A stretch of 21,977 nt of DNA from a virus: the IMG/VR virus record IMGVR_UViG_3300025276_002912, positions 1-21,977 of that record. The stretch is one strand, 5' to 3'. Below the pieces are notes generated by a model. It was given only the letters and a program-made list of their open reading frames with translations. It did not search any database and was not told the DNA's origin. Made by a program: the position numbers and the translations under genes. This document shows, one piece after another, positions 1-9,284 of the stretch (position 1 is the stretch's first letter; each line of letters begins with the position of its first letter).

Positions 1-163
1 TTCTAAGTAGTTCAGGATAAAATAGTTCTTTAAACTTATCTAAAGATATTGTATATTTTTTATCATTTAAATTAATGCGAAGAGGTTTAACCCTGTGACA
101 AGCAGGACATTTAGCATTACATCTAAATGTTAACTCTGTTGTAAGTTGTCTATATTTTCTCAT
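1..163 (-). CDS. Radical SAM enzyme, N-terminal part (runs off window)
   Basis: This gene starts with ATG at 163-161 and is still open at base 1, giving 54 visible residues. Cys15, Cys19 and Cys22 form CNAKCPAC, the CX3CX2C signature that holds the [4Fe-4S] cluster of radical SAM enzymes; the preceding ELTFRC lies on the first beta strand of the barrel, as usual. The cluster motif comes within the first 22 residues, so any accessory SPASM or Twitch domain would have to be C-terminal, unlike the other radical SAM enzyme at 11089-12300. The start codon shares one base with the stop of the fibre gene upstream (TAATG), so translation is probably coupled. The substrate is unknown. I am confident in the superfamily, not in the function. 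Confidence 0.85.
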   Translation of the reverse strand, partial: MRKYRQLTTELTFRCNAKCPACHRVKPLRINLNDKKYTISLDKFKELFYPELLR

Positions 164-1404
164 TAGGTCGGTGGATTAAAGGAAGTAATCTGCACAGTTA
201 ATCCATCAGGAATTAAAGCATCTTTAAAAGTAACAGCACCTGTTCCTGCTGTGTATATATAGTCTGTTGTCTGGGTCTGCATAATACCATTTATACTTAC
301 TGATATATTATCAATAGCAGTAGGGTTGCCTCCTGCTGGAGTAGCTACAAAAAATACATTATTACCGCTACCTGCTCCTGTAACACTTGCAGCTACATTT
401 ACTTTTCTAGATAAACCTACCGCAACATTACCTGATACTACATTAATATTAGCATTTAGTCTTTGAAAAGTTACAAAATCATTAGCAGCAGAAGCAGTAA
501 TAGCAATTTTACCAGCTAACTGTGTTTGTAAAGCACTACTAACGCCATCTAGATAACCAAGTTCTGTTGAAGTTACGGCAGATACAGCTACCTTACCACT
601 GCCATCAGATACTAAGGCACGAGAAACTGTAAGGTTATCTTTATATACTGTAGAAATAGCACCTGAGCGGTTAGATGTGATAGCAGTATTTAGATCTGCA
701 CCATTATATTTTAACGTACCTACAGCTAAATTAGCTAGTCCTGTAGGGCTAATAACTACATTAGAATCAGGGTCTCTAGTTTCAGCTAGTGTAAAAGATT
801 TAGCAGATTCATCATAAAAAATAGCAGCATTACCTAAGTTACCTCTATTCATAAAGATACCTACATCTGCACTAGGCGCTCCTGTCACAGAATTAGCTAA
901 TAGTATAAATCTATCTTGAACAACAGAGTTTATAGTATTAGCACTAATACTATCACCAAGTACCGTTAAGTTACCTTGAATGATTAGATCATCTGCCATA
1001 TTTACTTGCCCAGTAAAGGTACTGCCATCAAGTATACCAGCAATATTAGCTTCTGCGGCATCTACATTAGATTTAACAGAATTTACATTAGCTTTTAGAT
1101 TAATTTGTAATTGTACAGTATTAGCTGCATTAAGATTTACATTTGCTAGTAAGCTAACAGTATTACCAGTAACTAATGATACATTTAATGCGGCTGCAGC
1201 TATGTTAGCAGAAGTTTGATTTAGATTAGCAGTCAGTAAATTTACATTAGTTGTAAGACTAAAAGCATTGGCGCTAGTAGCCATGTGTCTAGCTTCAATT
1301 GATTTTATACCATACAGCCTAGTAGTTAAAGAACTATTAGCCATTTTTTCTGCAGATACTGCATTTGCCTCTAAAACTGTAGATGTTACACGCGTAAGCG
1401 CCAT
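163..1404 (-). CDS. Tail fibre protein with Asn-marked heptad stalk
   Basis: This 413-aa protein is probably a trimeric tail fibre or side fibre. It opens with a segment typical of phage fibres (about residues 1-40). A stalk follows in which Asn falls at residues 46, 53, 60, 67, 74, 81, 88, 95 and 102, then, after a four-residue shift, at 106, 113 and 120. This is coiled-coil periodicity with a stutter. The middle (about 135-235) reads like the beta-rich blocks of marine phage structural proteins. The phrase TELGYLDGVSSALQTQL near 282-298 is a common fibre motif. The C-terminus (about 365-410) is a small beta module. A strong AAGGAG lies 5 nt before the ATG. The acidic-protein gene ends 16 nt upstream, and the radical SAM gene overlaps the stop by one base. 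The receptor-binding part is not identified. Confidence 0.8.
   Translation of the reverse strand: MALTRVTSTVLEANAVSAEKMANSSLTTRLYGIKSIEARHMATSANAFSLTTNVNLLTANLNQTSANIAAAALNVSLVTGNTVSLLANVNLNAANTVQLQINLKANVNSVKSNVDAAEANIAGILDGSTFTGQVNMADDLIIQGNLTVLGDSISANTINSVVQDRFILLANSVTGAPSADVGIFMNRGNLGNAAIFYDESAKSFTLAETRDPDSNVVISPTGLANLAVGTLKYNGADLNTAITSNRSGAISTVYKDNLTVSRALVSDGSGKVAVSAVTSTELGYLDGVSSALQTQLAGKIAITASAANDFVTFQRLNANINVVSGNVAVGLSRKVNVAASVTGAGSGNNVFFVATPAGGNPTAIDNISVSINGIMQTQTTDYIYTAGTGAVTFKDALIPDGLTVQITSFNPPT
1045..1269 (-). repeat. Heptad repeat region with Asn at a fixed position
   Basis: This stretch encodes residues 46-120 of the fibre. Nine asparagines fall exactly seven residues apart, followed by three more seven apart after a +4 phase shift. 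The residue after each Asn is mostly V, L, I or T. The pattern resembles the N@d coiled-coil motif of trimeric autotransporter stalks, in which buried Asn side chains bind anions, but the exact register is my inference. Confidence 0.7.
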
Positions 1405-1409
1405 ATTAG

Positions 1410-1415
1410 CTCCTT
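1410..1415 (-). promoter_or_regulatory. Ribosome binding site of the heptad fibre gene
   Basis: AAGGAG sits 5 nt before the ATG at 1404. It is among the clearest Shine-Dalgarno sequences seen in the window and suggests high expression or independent initiation of this fibre. Confidence 0.75.
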
Positions 1416-1420
1416 AGATA

Positions 1421-2026
1421 TTAAACTTCATCATCTTCTAGTTGTTCAAAAAACTCAGCTAAAAAATCTACTGTTTCTAATGAAGTATTATTAAATCTAT
1501 CTTCTATTCTTTTATTTAGTGTAGTATCAGAATCTTCCTCAAAAAAATCAGCTAAAGGATCATTTTGTTTAGGTAAATTTTGAGACAGAGGTTCTAACTC
1601 TTCAAAAAATTCTGCTAAAAAGTCTTTTTGTTCTAAAGGTTCTGAATCACCTTCCTCAAAAAACTCTTTTATAAAATCTTCAACTTGTTCGTCAATTGTT
1701 GGAGGTTTTAGTAATTCGTCATACACTTCTTCTATACATATCTTTTTTACAAGTGTAGTAATCCAATTAATTGTTTCATCTTCTAAAGGTTCAATTTTAT
1801 CAAGCCATTGTCTTTCACTAGTAAAATTGTTTCCTCTTTGTTCGTAGTAGATTCCTATAATAGGGCCATCAACTAGTTCTTGTATTTTTGGTTCTTTTTC
1901 AATAATTTTAGAAAAAGGAAAAGCTCTAGATATAAGCGGTCCTTTTTTATCTTCTAGTATTTCTCTGTATTCACAGAATACAAACTCTTGATCCATTTCG
2001 TCTATATGAAATTTTATATATTCCAT
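1421..2026 (-). CDS. Acidic protein with four FFEE-type linear motifs, unknown function
   Basis: I do not recognise this 201-aa protein. Residues 1-110 look like a small folded domain with Trp74, Trp88 and one Cys pair far apart (C18, C97). The C-terminal half is strongly acidic and looks disordered. It carries four copies of a short motif, D-[FP]-[LI]-x-[ED]-F-F-E-[EQ], at residues 117-125, 135-143, 156-164 and 187-195, the last ending the protein in DDEV. The copies use different synonymous codons, so the peptide rather than the DNA appears conserved. The gene lies between two fibre genes, 10 nt after the collar fibre and 16 nt before the heptad fibre, with GAGGG upstream of the ATG. A fibre assembly chaperone, a multivalent adaptor or a substrate of the nearby radical SAM enzyme are all possible; none is shown. 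Confidence 0.7.
   Translation of the reverse strand: MEYIKFHIDEMDQEFVFCEYREILEDKKGPLISRAFPFSKIIEKEPKIQELVDGPIIGIYYEQRGNNFTSERQWLDKIEPLEDETINWITTLVKKICIEEVYDELLKPPTIDEQVEDFIKEFFEEGDSEPLEQKDFLAEFFEELEPLSQNLPKQNDPLADFFEEDSDTTLNKRIEDRFNNTSLETVDFLAEFFEQLEDDEV
1442..1678 (-). repeat. Four-copy short acidic/aromatic peptide repeat
   Basis: The copies lie at 1652-1678, 1598-1624, 1535-1561 and 1442-1468. Each encodes a variant of DFLAEFFEE. Spacing is irregular (18, 21 and 31 residues from start to start), and the copies differ at third codon positions (GAC/GAT, GCA/GCT, GAA/GAG). This fits a selected binding motif more than a recent DNA duplication. Each copy contains a run of six or seven T. Confidence 0.8.
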
Positions 2027-2036
2027 TCTTTTCCCT

Positions 2037-3293
2037 CTATGTTTTTATTATATATCTTGCAACAGCATGTGGAACCACCGCTGTATGTGTATGACCACCG
2101 GCACTAACAGCTGTTAGTACTGTTACACCACCAGCATCTTTTACGCCTGTTGATGCAGAACTTGTTGACGTAGATAAAGCAGCAGATCCAGAAGCAGTAG
2201 TTAAAGTACCTCCAGAAGCAAATGTTCCAGCACCTGCACCATGATTATTATTAGTACCAGCACCCATCAACATCTTGTTTTTTAAATCGGGAGCTGCAAA
2301 AGTGCTACCTGCACTAGCTCCTGCACCATAAGTAGTACCTATAGTTGCAAATAGAGCAGCATATGTACTTCTAACTAGACTTTGCCCATTACAATTTATC
2401 CAACCTGCAGGAGTAGAATTTGCTCCATAAGCTACAATAGTTCCTACAGGAATCAAAGGTACAGGTGCTGTACCAGAACCTGTAATTGCAGAAGATAATA
2501 CAACATTAGCAGCTATAGGTGCATAAGTACCATTTTGTTGTATAATATTTAGTCCATTTTTAGTAGATGCGACTCCTGGTATATGGGCTAAAGATACATT
2601 AGCGCTAGAACTACCAAAATTAAATAGTATAGCAGTATTGTCACTAGAACCTATACTCGATATTTTAAGGGCTGCATGCCCTACCCCTATAGTTTCTGGA
2701 AACCATTTTTTACCACCACCAGCTGTGGTAGCTGTTATAGTAAGATTGTTAGTACTTACTCCGCTTGTTGTTAAGTTAGTTCTATCAGAGGTAACACCGC
2801 TAATAGCAATCATCGTATTAACAACTTGCCCTGTTCCTGGTGTACCTATATCAAAAATAGCAGCATCATTAGCATTATTACTAGTTTTTAAATAGACTCT
2901 AGAGTTAGCGGCTAAAGTACCATTTTCAGATACAGTAGCTACTAATTCACCAATATCATAATGACTAACATTAGACATCAAAGATACAATACCATTTTCT
3001 ATTCTATGGCCTATACCTACTCTAGTAAAATTGCCACCAATATGAGAACTTTTCTTAGTTGTAGAGTCAGAAATAAATAGAGCATTAACATTTGCATTAG
3101 CAAACTGCATCATAGTGCCATCAGGTACAGCAATACCGTCACCCGATGCAGTAATATTTACAGTAGCAGGAGGACTAGAACTTCTAAAATTAGTTAAAAG
3201 TGATCTCATAGAATTATTGAACTGGGTGCGGGCACTGTTTAGTGACGTACCTGCAGTAGCTTCAATATATGTATTTGAATCTTGTAGTGCCAT
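2037..3293 (-). CDS. Tail fibre protein with phage tail collar domain
   Basis: This 418-aa fibre has the phage Tail Collar domain at about residues 280-346: PVGTIVAYG, then PAGWINCNGQ, then a TYGAG segment and FAAPDLKNKMLMGAG, the usual order in this family. After it come a Gly/Ser/Thr-rich stretch, an HTHT dipeptide repeat at 401-404 and a terminal VARYIIKT strand, as in many short-tail-fibre-like tips. HTH motifs of this kind bind metal in T4 gp12, so metal binding is plausible here. Residues 1-275 are beta-rich and low in cysteine, without a domain I can name. The ATG follows the stop of the gpJ-like gene with no gap, so the two are probably translated together. Probable role: a distal or baseplate-attached fibre for host contact. 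Confidence 0.85.
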   Translation of the reverse strand: MALQDSNTYIEATAGTSLNSARTQFNNSMRSLLTNFRSSSPPATVNITASGDGIAVPDGTMMQFANANVNALFISDSTTKKSSHIGGNFTRVGIGHRIENGIVSLMSNVSHYDIGELVATVSENGTLAANSRVYLKTSNNANDAAIFDIGTPGTGQVVNTMIAISGVTSDRTNLTTSGVSTNNLTITATTAGGGKKWFPETIGVGHAALKISSIGSSDNTAILFNFGSSSANVSLAHIPGVASTKNGLNIIQQNGTYAPIAANVVLSSAITGSGTAPVPLIPVGTIVAYGANSTPAGWINCNGQSLVRSTYAALFATIGTTYGAGASAGSTFAAPDLKNKMLMGAGTNNNHGAGAGTFASGGTLTTASGSAALSTSTSSASTGVKDAGGVTVLTAVSAGGHTHTAVVPHAVARYIIKT

Positions 3294-6200
3294 TTATACT
3301 CCTGTTGCTGTTAACATTACTGACATACCTGAAGATGTTGATCCTGCACCTCCATCATCACTCTTAAATACCTGATAACTAATTGCCTGATTTGATGCAG
3401 CAGTAGTTACTACTATATGAGGTTTATTAGAATCTTCACTAAGCATTGAGTAACTTATTACAGGTCTAGTAAGAAATCCTGCACTAGTAATATCAATAGT
3501 TTTAGTAGTAGCATTATATGCAGTAGTATCTGTAAAAGTAACTGTATCCTTTTCTATAGTATACCTAAATTTATCAATTGTAAAGTCAAATTCATCAGGT
3601 TGGTTATTTTGTATAATAAATTTTAATTGAAATTGTCTAAAGGTTCTAGTACCCGCTTGATACGTCTGAAAACCATCATTTACTGCTGAACCAATAAACT
3701 GACTTATATTAACATTGCCATTAGCATAATATAAAGCAGCATTTGCAGCAGTAGTAGTTCTAATTAGTGTTTGGCTACTAACAGCTCCTAATGTTCCTGC
3801 AAAAGTATCACCAGAACCTGTGTCAATATATTGTTTAAAGTTAACTAACTTATAACTACTTGCAGCAGATGTTATATTGGCTAAGACATTTCCGCCAGTA
3901 GCATCACCATTAGAAAAATAAGAATCTCCTAGTCTAATTTCATCAACATCTATAACACCAGCTATTAGTGCATAAGAATTAGCATTTGCATAGTCACCTT
4001 GATCTAATACTCCTTCAGAAACATAAGTACCAAAACCACTTGAGTTAAGTGCCGCACTTCTTCCTGCATTAGTATAGAGTTGTACACTAGTAGCATTTAC
4101 CCTATTAACATATAGTTCTCTATTGTTTATTTGAGTCATACCATTTACATCATGAATAATAATTCTATTACCATTTACTAGTCCATGCTCACTACCACCA
4201 GTAGTCACAACTGCAGGACTAGCTTTTGTAATTCCTGTAATAGTTATCACATTACCTGTATATTTACCATCATCCCAAATAGCAAATACATTACCAGAAG
4301 CACCACCTGTCATAAAAGTTTGATTATTAGAATCGAATCTAGGACTAACTACTGCTGTATTACTAAATCCCAGCACATGACCAATTCCCCCAAAACTTGC
4401 ATCTTTTAATACGCCAGCAGTTCCGGAAGCATCAGTAACACCTGATAAATATGTTTCTTTAGAATCATTAAAAGTAGTTTCTACTGCCTGACTTCCTTCT
4501 ATATCTACAAATATAGCGCCTGTCACAGTACTTCCTGCATCTCTAATTGAAGTTATATATTCTGCAGATTCACTAGCTAATAAGTCACTAGCAGCGGCTG
4601 CAGAAGAAAAACCACTAGAAGTACCGTTTGCATTATCGACAATAGAACTAGGGTGTCCATCACCTTTATTAGCAAATGCTACTCCACCACTGTTAGAAGT
4701 TGTAAAAGAAGGATAAACAGCTTCTGCACTATTATCATTAGTTCTACCTGCAAAAATAGTAGTAGGTGCGTCCTCACTATAGGCTCTTATTACCGTACTT
4801 CTATTAGGACGACTAGTAGTTAGTGTTATAACAACTACCTCATCACTAAAGTTACCGCTGGTATCTCTAGTCCTAGCTAGGTAACTAAATTCCCCAAAAG
4901 TATCAATAGGAATTGATTTGCGAGCAGTACCTGCCGAGACAGTAACTAAACCGTCAGCTACAACAAAATTCGCAATGCTGGCTGATTGCGTTCCTGCTAT
5001 TCGTTTTATTACAACCTCTTTTAAATCTATGTCTGCCAATTCTCCATCACTAGTACGAGGATAAGACCATAATAAAGTAATTTGATCAGTCTGTTGACCA
5101 CCAGTAAAATTAAATATATTTGAGGGTTTAGCTGTCTTACCAATAATAGATTTACTTATATTAGCAGTTATCCCTCTTATTTCTTTATTTAAAGGCACAA
5201 CTCTAAATACAATATTTCTAGTATCACTAGTTTGTCCTCTATTTACGCCGTTAACAGTAAATCTAAGCTTACCATCAGAATCTACCCCAGTAGCAGGAAC
5301 TTTTACAGTATTAAAAGAAGTTAAATCAGTACCGCCATCATCTACACCTACATCATCTACTGAATCTAATTTATATGATATTTCATAATCTGTAACATTT
5401 TGTTGCTGAATATGATCAAATTGTATAGTAACACGTACAGCTACTCCTCCAGTTTGTTCACGGTACAAAGATTCTATAATATTAATATTTTCTACTTTTT
5501 GTATAGGAATAGGATTAATATTTAATGATTTACTATTAAAAGGACTAGTTCTACCTCCTCTAGTTTTATTCCTAGCTCTTATAGAAGTAGTTCCTACATT
5601 TAAATCTGGTATTACCATGTCTTTAGTTAGAAATATAGATTCAAAGTCAGATCCAACTTCTAATTTATACACTCTATTATTAGCTAAAGCAAATCTACCT
5701 GGAAAAGCAGCAGGATCATAGTCAAAAGTACCTGAGCCTCCTGAAATATTACCTAAAGAACCTATAGGATCAGGAGTTATATTAGTAAAAGTAAATCCTG
5801 CTAAATTAGAATTAGGTCTAGAACCAGTGTGTATTCTAAATATTGAGTTAGCAGTCAGTGCAGCATTATACTTAGGAGAAGTAGAATCATAGCTATTAGT
5901 AAGTATACTAAATACATTAGCATGGGAAGATTGTACATTATCTCCTATCTCAAATACAGGAACAGTATAATAGTCTACCTCTGTTCTAAAAGCTGTTTCA
6001 GTAGCAGTACTTGTATATACTATATTTGAATTATTTAAGGGAACTGTATCATTTTTATTAAATACAAACTGACCAGAACTTTTTTGACTACCATCTACAA
6101 ATAATCTAATAAAAGCTTTATCTCTAGGAGTTACAGGCAAATCAATAGTACTAGTAGTAGCACCATTTATTTCACCACTTTTTACATAAGTATCTTCATA

Positions 6201-9200
6201 TCCAGATACATAAAAACTATTATTTGCGTAATGTCTAGAATCTAAAAGTTGATTTAAAGTAACATAAAAAGGAGCTTCAGGTACTTTATTAGCTAATGTT
6301 ACGTCACTAGTTCTTTTATTTTGTATCTTTAATTTATCTGTAGCAAGAGTATAACCCGTGATAGGCTGACTTAAATCAGTTATAATACCTGCATATCCTA
6401 TAAAATTTAATAAACCCTGTTGTTGATCTTTTTCCTTGATAGGAATAGTAACATGATCTGTACCTTTTAGTGTACCAAAAACAGAATCGTCATTAGCATT
6501 TAACAAATCAGTTTGAAAATTTTCATCGAATACTTGACCAAAACCTTGTAAAGTTAATTCTATATTACCATCTTGAGTACCGCCAACAGTATCTACAACA
6601 TTAACAGCTGTACATAATAATTTAACCTCACCAGCAACACTACTAAATCCATTTTTACCAGATAAAGTTATAGGATTTACTTCGCCTACTAACACATTTG
6701 CGTGCTCTACATGAATAACTTGATTATTAATACCAGATAAATTTGCATTTGCTACTAGGGTAGCTCCTGATGGTTTAGATAACTCATATTCAGTAACATA
6801 AGTAACACCAAAACCATCTTTTTCTGTTGATGTTTTTATTAAACCATCAATAATTACTGATCCATCTAGTTTTCTTCTAGCACTAGTAACAAAATCAAAT
6901 TGAGGAACAGGAGGTACTGACAATGCAGATTGCATATCGGTATATGCAGTAGGTTTATAGTCAATAAACTTATCAGAATCTACATATACATTAGATATAT
7001 ATTCAACAGCTTGTAGTTTAACTTCTTCATCATCCATTTCTCTTTCTATTTGTGTCACTTTAAATAGTTTATCACTTTTAGCTCTGTATATATCTCCTTC
7101 AGATTCTATTTCTCCAAAAGTCCATAAGTCTCCCTTAGTAGGAGCTGTGTTAGCAGTAAAAGCAGTATAGTTATCCCATACTTTAGTAATAGGATTATAT
7201 CTTTTAATAGGATTTACAATAGCATGGTCTATACCAGAATTTACAGCATCAGTAGTTGTTAATGCAAATTTAGTTTTAGATAATATATATACATCAATCT
7301 TATCATTAACCATTTTTATAACTCTAAGCACTAAGGGACCAGTATTAGCACTAAAATCCGTAGAAGCTAAAGAAGGTACAGTATAATGTTCTAGAAATAC
7401 ATTAGTATTACTTGACTGAACTGGGGAGCTTGCTCTTATTTTACCGCCATAACCATATGCAATACCATTAGCTTGTTGTGACACTGCAATCACATCTCCA
7501 GGTACTAACTGTAGTGCATCAGTACTAGTAGTAAAATTACAAGTTCTTCGCAAGTATCTAGATGAAGCAATTTGATATTGAGCATATCTAAGAGCTTGTC
7601 CTCTTCTAGTAACACCAGGCACGTCCAATGACGTTAAATTTTCTATTTCAGTTTTTCTAATACCGTCATTACTTCCTAATTGATCTATACGTACTGTTTC
7701 TCTTTTATAGTGATTACCTGGGTCTACATAGCTAACATCTACCCCTGTTAATACATCACTTTCTTTATTACCTGCTATTACAAAAGTATCTTCTTTTATA
7801 TTAGTCTCATTAAATACCATAACAGGAGTTTCATCAGGTAAATCACATGCCATAGTTATTTTACCATGCGCATATATGATAGCTCCTCTAAAACTAGCAG
7901 CTAAAGCATTAATAGTATCAAATGATTGTTTTTGATCTGCAACAATACAGTCTAAAGTAAATCTTCTTTCTTTTATTTTAGTACCTTGATCTATACCTAA
8001 TTGATTTTCTCGTGTAGTTGTAAAAGTATTTCTAGGTTTACTTCTAAAAGTACCATCAGCAATACCTTCTACTCCAATAAAATTACCAGTAGTATAGTCA
8101 CAAGCATCGCAATATTGAGCTATTTGATAAAATCTATATTTATCAATATTGCTTTCTGGTATACTTAGTCCATATGTTTTATTTGTTAGTATATCATATA
8201 TAATCCATACAGGATTTTGTGACCATGAATATACAAAAGTACCGTCCCAAGTTCCTGCATATATATTAATAGTAGAACTAGTTTGAACTGCGGTGCCTGA
8301 TTGTTGCATAAAATAACCAGCTGTTGCTGCACTATCAGCACCTGTAGCAGGAACTTCTATATGTCTCCAATCAATTTCTCCATTAACTAAAGTAGGTTGA
8401 TTATAGTTAGTAGGAACTTTAAGTAATAAACCTTTTACTAAGCTAGTAAAACTAGGAATACCACTATGTTCATCAGTAGCTTTTAACGCAAAACCTATAT
8501 GAGCAGTTCTAGGATATGCTTGTGGAGAATTTTCTATCTCATTCCAGCCAAGTAGTCTCACATCATCAGTTGTACCAGAGCTAGAAGAATCACTAGAAGT
8601 TTTACGTACTGAAAATTTATAACCATTTGTACTTTTACTAGCTTCAGGTATTTGAATCTTTACGTTAAATTTAAAACTAACAGTTGTTTTACCACTTACA
8701 GTTTTATTAGCAGAAGCAATTTGAGTTGATCCATTGCTGTTAAAAACTGTTATAGCTACAGATAAACTATGTCGTAGTACATCACCTTTATCTGTAATTC
8801 TTTGTAGAGATGCAATAGTAAATTGAAATTCTAAAGCATCCCAATCCTTAGAAGAAGTTTCTTGTAATGTAACTCCAGAAGCAGGTATACCACTGCTACC
8901 GTTTTTTAAAGAGACAGGAGATGCAAAATTTTGTGGAGTAGTTACTGTTTCACCAAATACATCTAACCTACCTTGTACTGGTGTACCAGTAGTAGATATT
9001 GTTTTAAATTTTTTAGTTTGTTCAAGTCCATCCCCATCTAAATTAACTAGATCATCAATAGAGCTATCTGCAAGTTCTATATCTTGAGGACCATTAGGAT
9101 TAATTCTATATAGTGGTCCTTCTCCAAGTCCTACTACAACAAAAAGAATATCAGTAGAAAATAAACTTTGAGGATCTTCTACTGGAGTATGTGGTTCTTG

Positions 9201-9284
9201 TTGCGCTCCACCTTTACCGCCTTTTGCTCCTTGTATTTGGGGAACAAGAGTATTTGAATAATTAACAAAATTTCTAATCGCCAT
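3294..9284 (-). CDS. J: Central tail tip / host specificity protein, gpJ-like
   Basis: At 1996 aa this is far longer than lambda gpJ (1132 aa). The N-terminus carries the gpJ family phrases: GGKGG near residue 22, a TPVEDPQSLFS segment, and a GEGPLYRIN region. Residues of about 80-650 match the expected tip hub body, including a WRHIEVPATG segment and the region ending GYGYGGKIRAS. The later part holds beta-sandwich stretches that look like fibronectin type III domains (about 1300-1500), an E1_FCCH-like module (about 1680-1757) and a C-terminal beta domain. By analogy with lambda it forms the trimeric central fibre, contacts the receptor and opens the channel for DNA. It overlaps the gpI-like gene by 11 nt. 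The C-terminal extension is where host range would be expected to vary. Confidence 0.9.
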   Translation of the reverse strand: MAIRNFVNYSNTLVPQIQGAKGGKGGAQQEPHTPVEDPQSLFSTDILFVVVGLGEGPLYRINPNGPQDIELADSSIDDLVNLDGDGLEQTKKFKTISTTGTPVQGRLDVFGETVTTPQNFASPVSLKNGSSGIPASGVTLQETSSKDWDALEFQFTIASLQRITDKGDVLRHSLSVAITVFNSNGSTQIASANKTVSGKTTVSFKFNVKIQIPEASKSTNGYKFSVRKTSSDSSSSGTTDDVRLLGWNEIENSPQAYPRTAHIGFALKATDEHSGIPSFTSLVKGLLLKVPTNYNQPTLVNGEIDWRHIEVPATGADSAATAGYFMQQSGTAVQTSSTINIYAGTWDGTFVYSWSQNPVWIIYDILTNKTYGLSIPESNIDKYRFYQIAQYCDACDYTTGNFIGVEGIADGTFRSKPRNTFTTTRENQLGIDQGTKIKERRFTLDCIVADQKQSFDTINALAASFRGAIIYAHGKITMACDLPDETPVMVFNETNIKEDTFVIAGNKESDVLTGVDVSYVDPGNHYKRETVRIDQLGSNDGIRKTEIENLTSLDVPGVTRRGQALRYAQYQIASSRYLRRTCNFTTSTDALQLVPGDVIAVSQQANGIAYGYGGKIRASSPVQSSNTNVFLEHYTVPSLASTDFSANTGPLVLRVIKMVNDKIDVYILSKTKFALTTTDAVNSGIDHAIVNPIKRYNPITKVWDNYTAFTANTAPTKGDLWTFGEIESEGDIYRAKSDKLFKVTQIEREMDDEEVKLQAVEYISNVYVDSDKFIDYKPTAYTDMQSALSVPPVPQFDFVTSARRKLDGSVIIDGLIKTSTEKDGFGVTYVTEYELSKPSGATLVANANLSGINNQVIHVEHANVLVGEVNPITLSGKNGFSSVAGEVKLLCTAVNVVDTVGGTQDGNIELTLQGFGQVFDENFQTDLLNANDDSVFGTLKGTDHVTIPIKEKDQQQGLLNFIGYAGIITDLSQPITGYTLATDKLKIQNKRTSDVTLANKVPEAPFYVTLNQLLDSRHYANNSFYVSGYEDTYVKSGEINGATTSTIDLPVTPRDKAFIRLFVDGSQKSSGQFVFNKNDTVPLNNSNIVYTSTATETAFRTEVDYYTVPVFEIGDNVQSSHANVFSILTNSYDSTSPKYNAALTANSIFRIHTGSRPNSNLAGFTFTNITPDPIGSLGNISGGSGTFDYDPAAFPGRFALANNRVYKLEVGSDFESIFLTKDMVIPDLNVGTTSIRARNKTRGGRTSPFNSKSLNINPIPIQKVENINIIESLYREQTGGVAVRVTIQFDHIQQQNVTDYEISYKLDSVDDVGVDDGGTDLTSFNTVKVPATGVDSDGKLRFTVNGVNRGQTSDTRNIVFRVVPLNKEIRGITANISKSIIGKTAKPSNIFNFTGGQQTDQITLLWSYPRTSDGELADIDLKEVVIKRIAGTQSASIANFVVADGLVTVSAGTARKSIPIDTFGEFSYLARTRDTSGNFSDEVVVITLTTSRPNRSTVIRAYSEDAPTTIFAGRTNDNSAEAVYPSFTTSNSGGVAFANKGDGHPSSIVDNANGTSSGFSSAAAASDLLASESAEYITSIRDAGSTVTGAIFVDIEGSQAVETTFNDSKETYLSGVTDASGTAGVLKDASFGGIGHVLGFSNTAVVSPRFDSNNQTFMTGGASGNVFAIWDDGKYTGNVITITGITKASPAVVTTGGSEHGLVNGNRIIIHDVNGMTQINNRELYVNRVNATSVQLYTNAGRSAALNSSGFGTYVSEGVLDQGDYANANSYALIAGVIDVDEIRLGDSYFSNGDATGGNVLANITSAASSYKLVNFKQYIDTGSGDTFAGTLGAVSSQTLIRTTTAANAALYYANGNVNISQFIGSAVNDGFQTYQAGTRTFRQFQLKFIIQNNQPDEFDFTIDKFRYTIEKDTVTFTDTTAYNATTKTIDITSAGFLTRPVISYSMLSEDSNKPHIVVTTAASNQAISYQVFKSDDGGAGSTSSGMSVMLTATGV
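4012..4250 (-). other. E1_FCCH-like beta module inside the gpJ-like protein
   Basis: The encoded segment runs from TITGITKASPAVVT through HGLVNGNRI and VNGMTQIN to TYVSEG (edges approximate). It shares this pattern with a module in the gpL-like protein at 13793-13999. In databases such phage modules are often labelled ubiquitin-activating enzyme E1 FCCH domain. The name refers to the fold only; no ubiquitin chemistry is implied. Confidence 0.6.

Noticed and set aside
1442-1678. CRISPR-like or tandem DNA repeat
   Set aside because: The similarity is at the peptide level; spacing is irregular and the codons differ.
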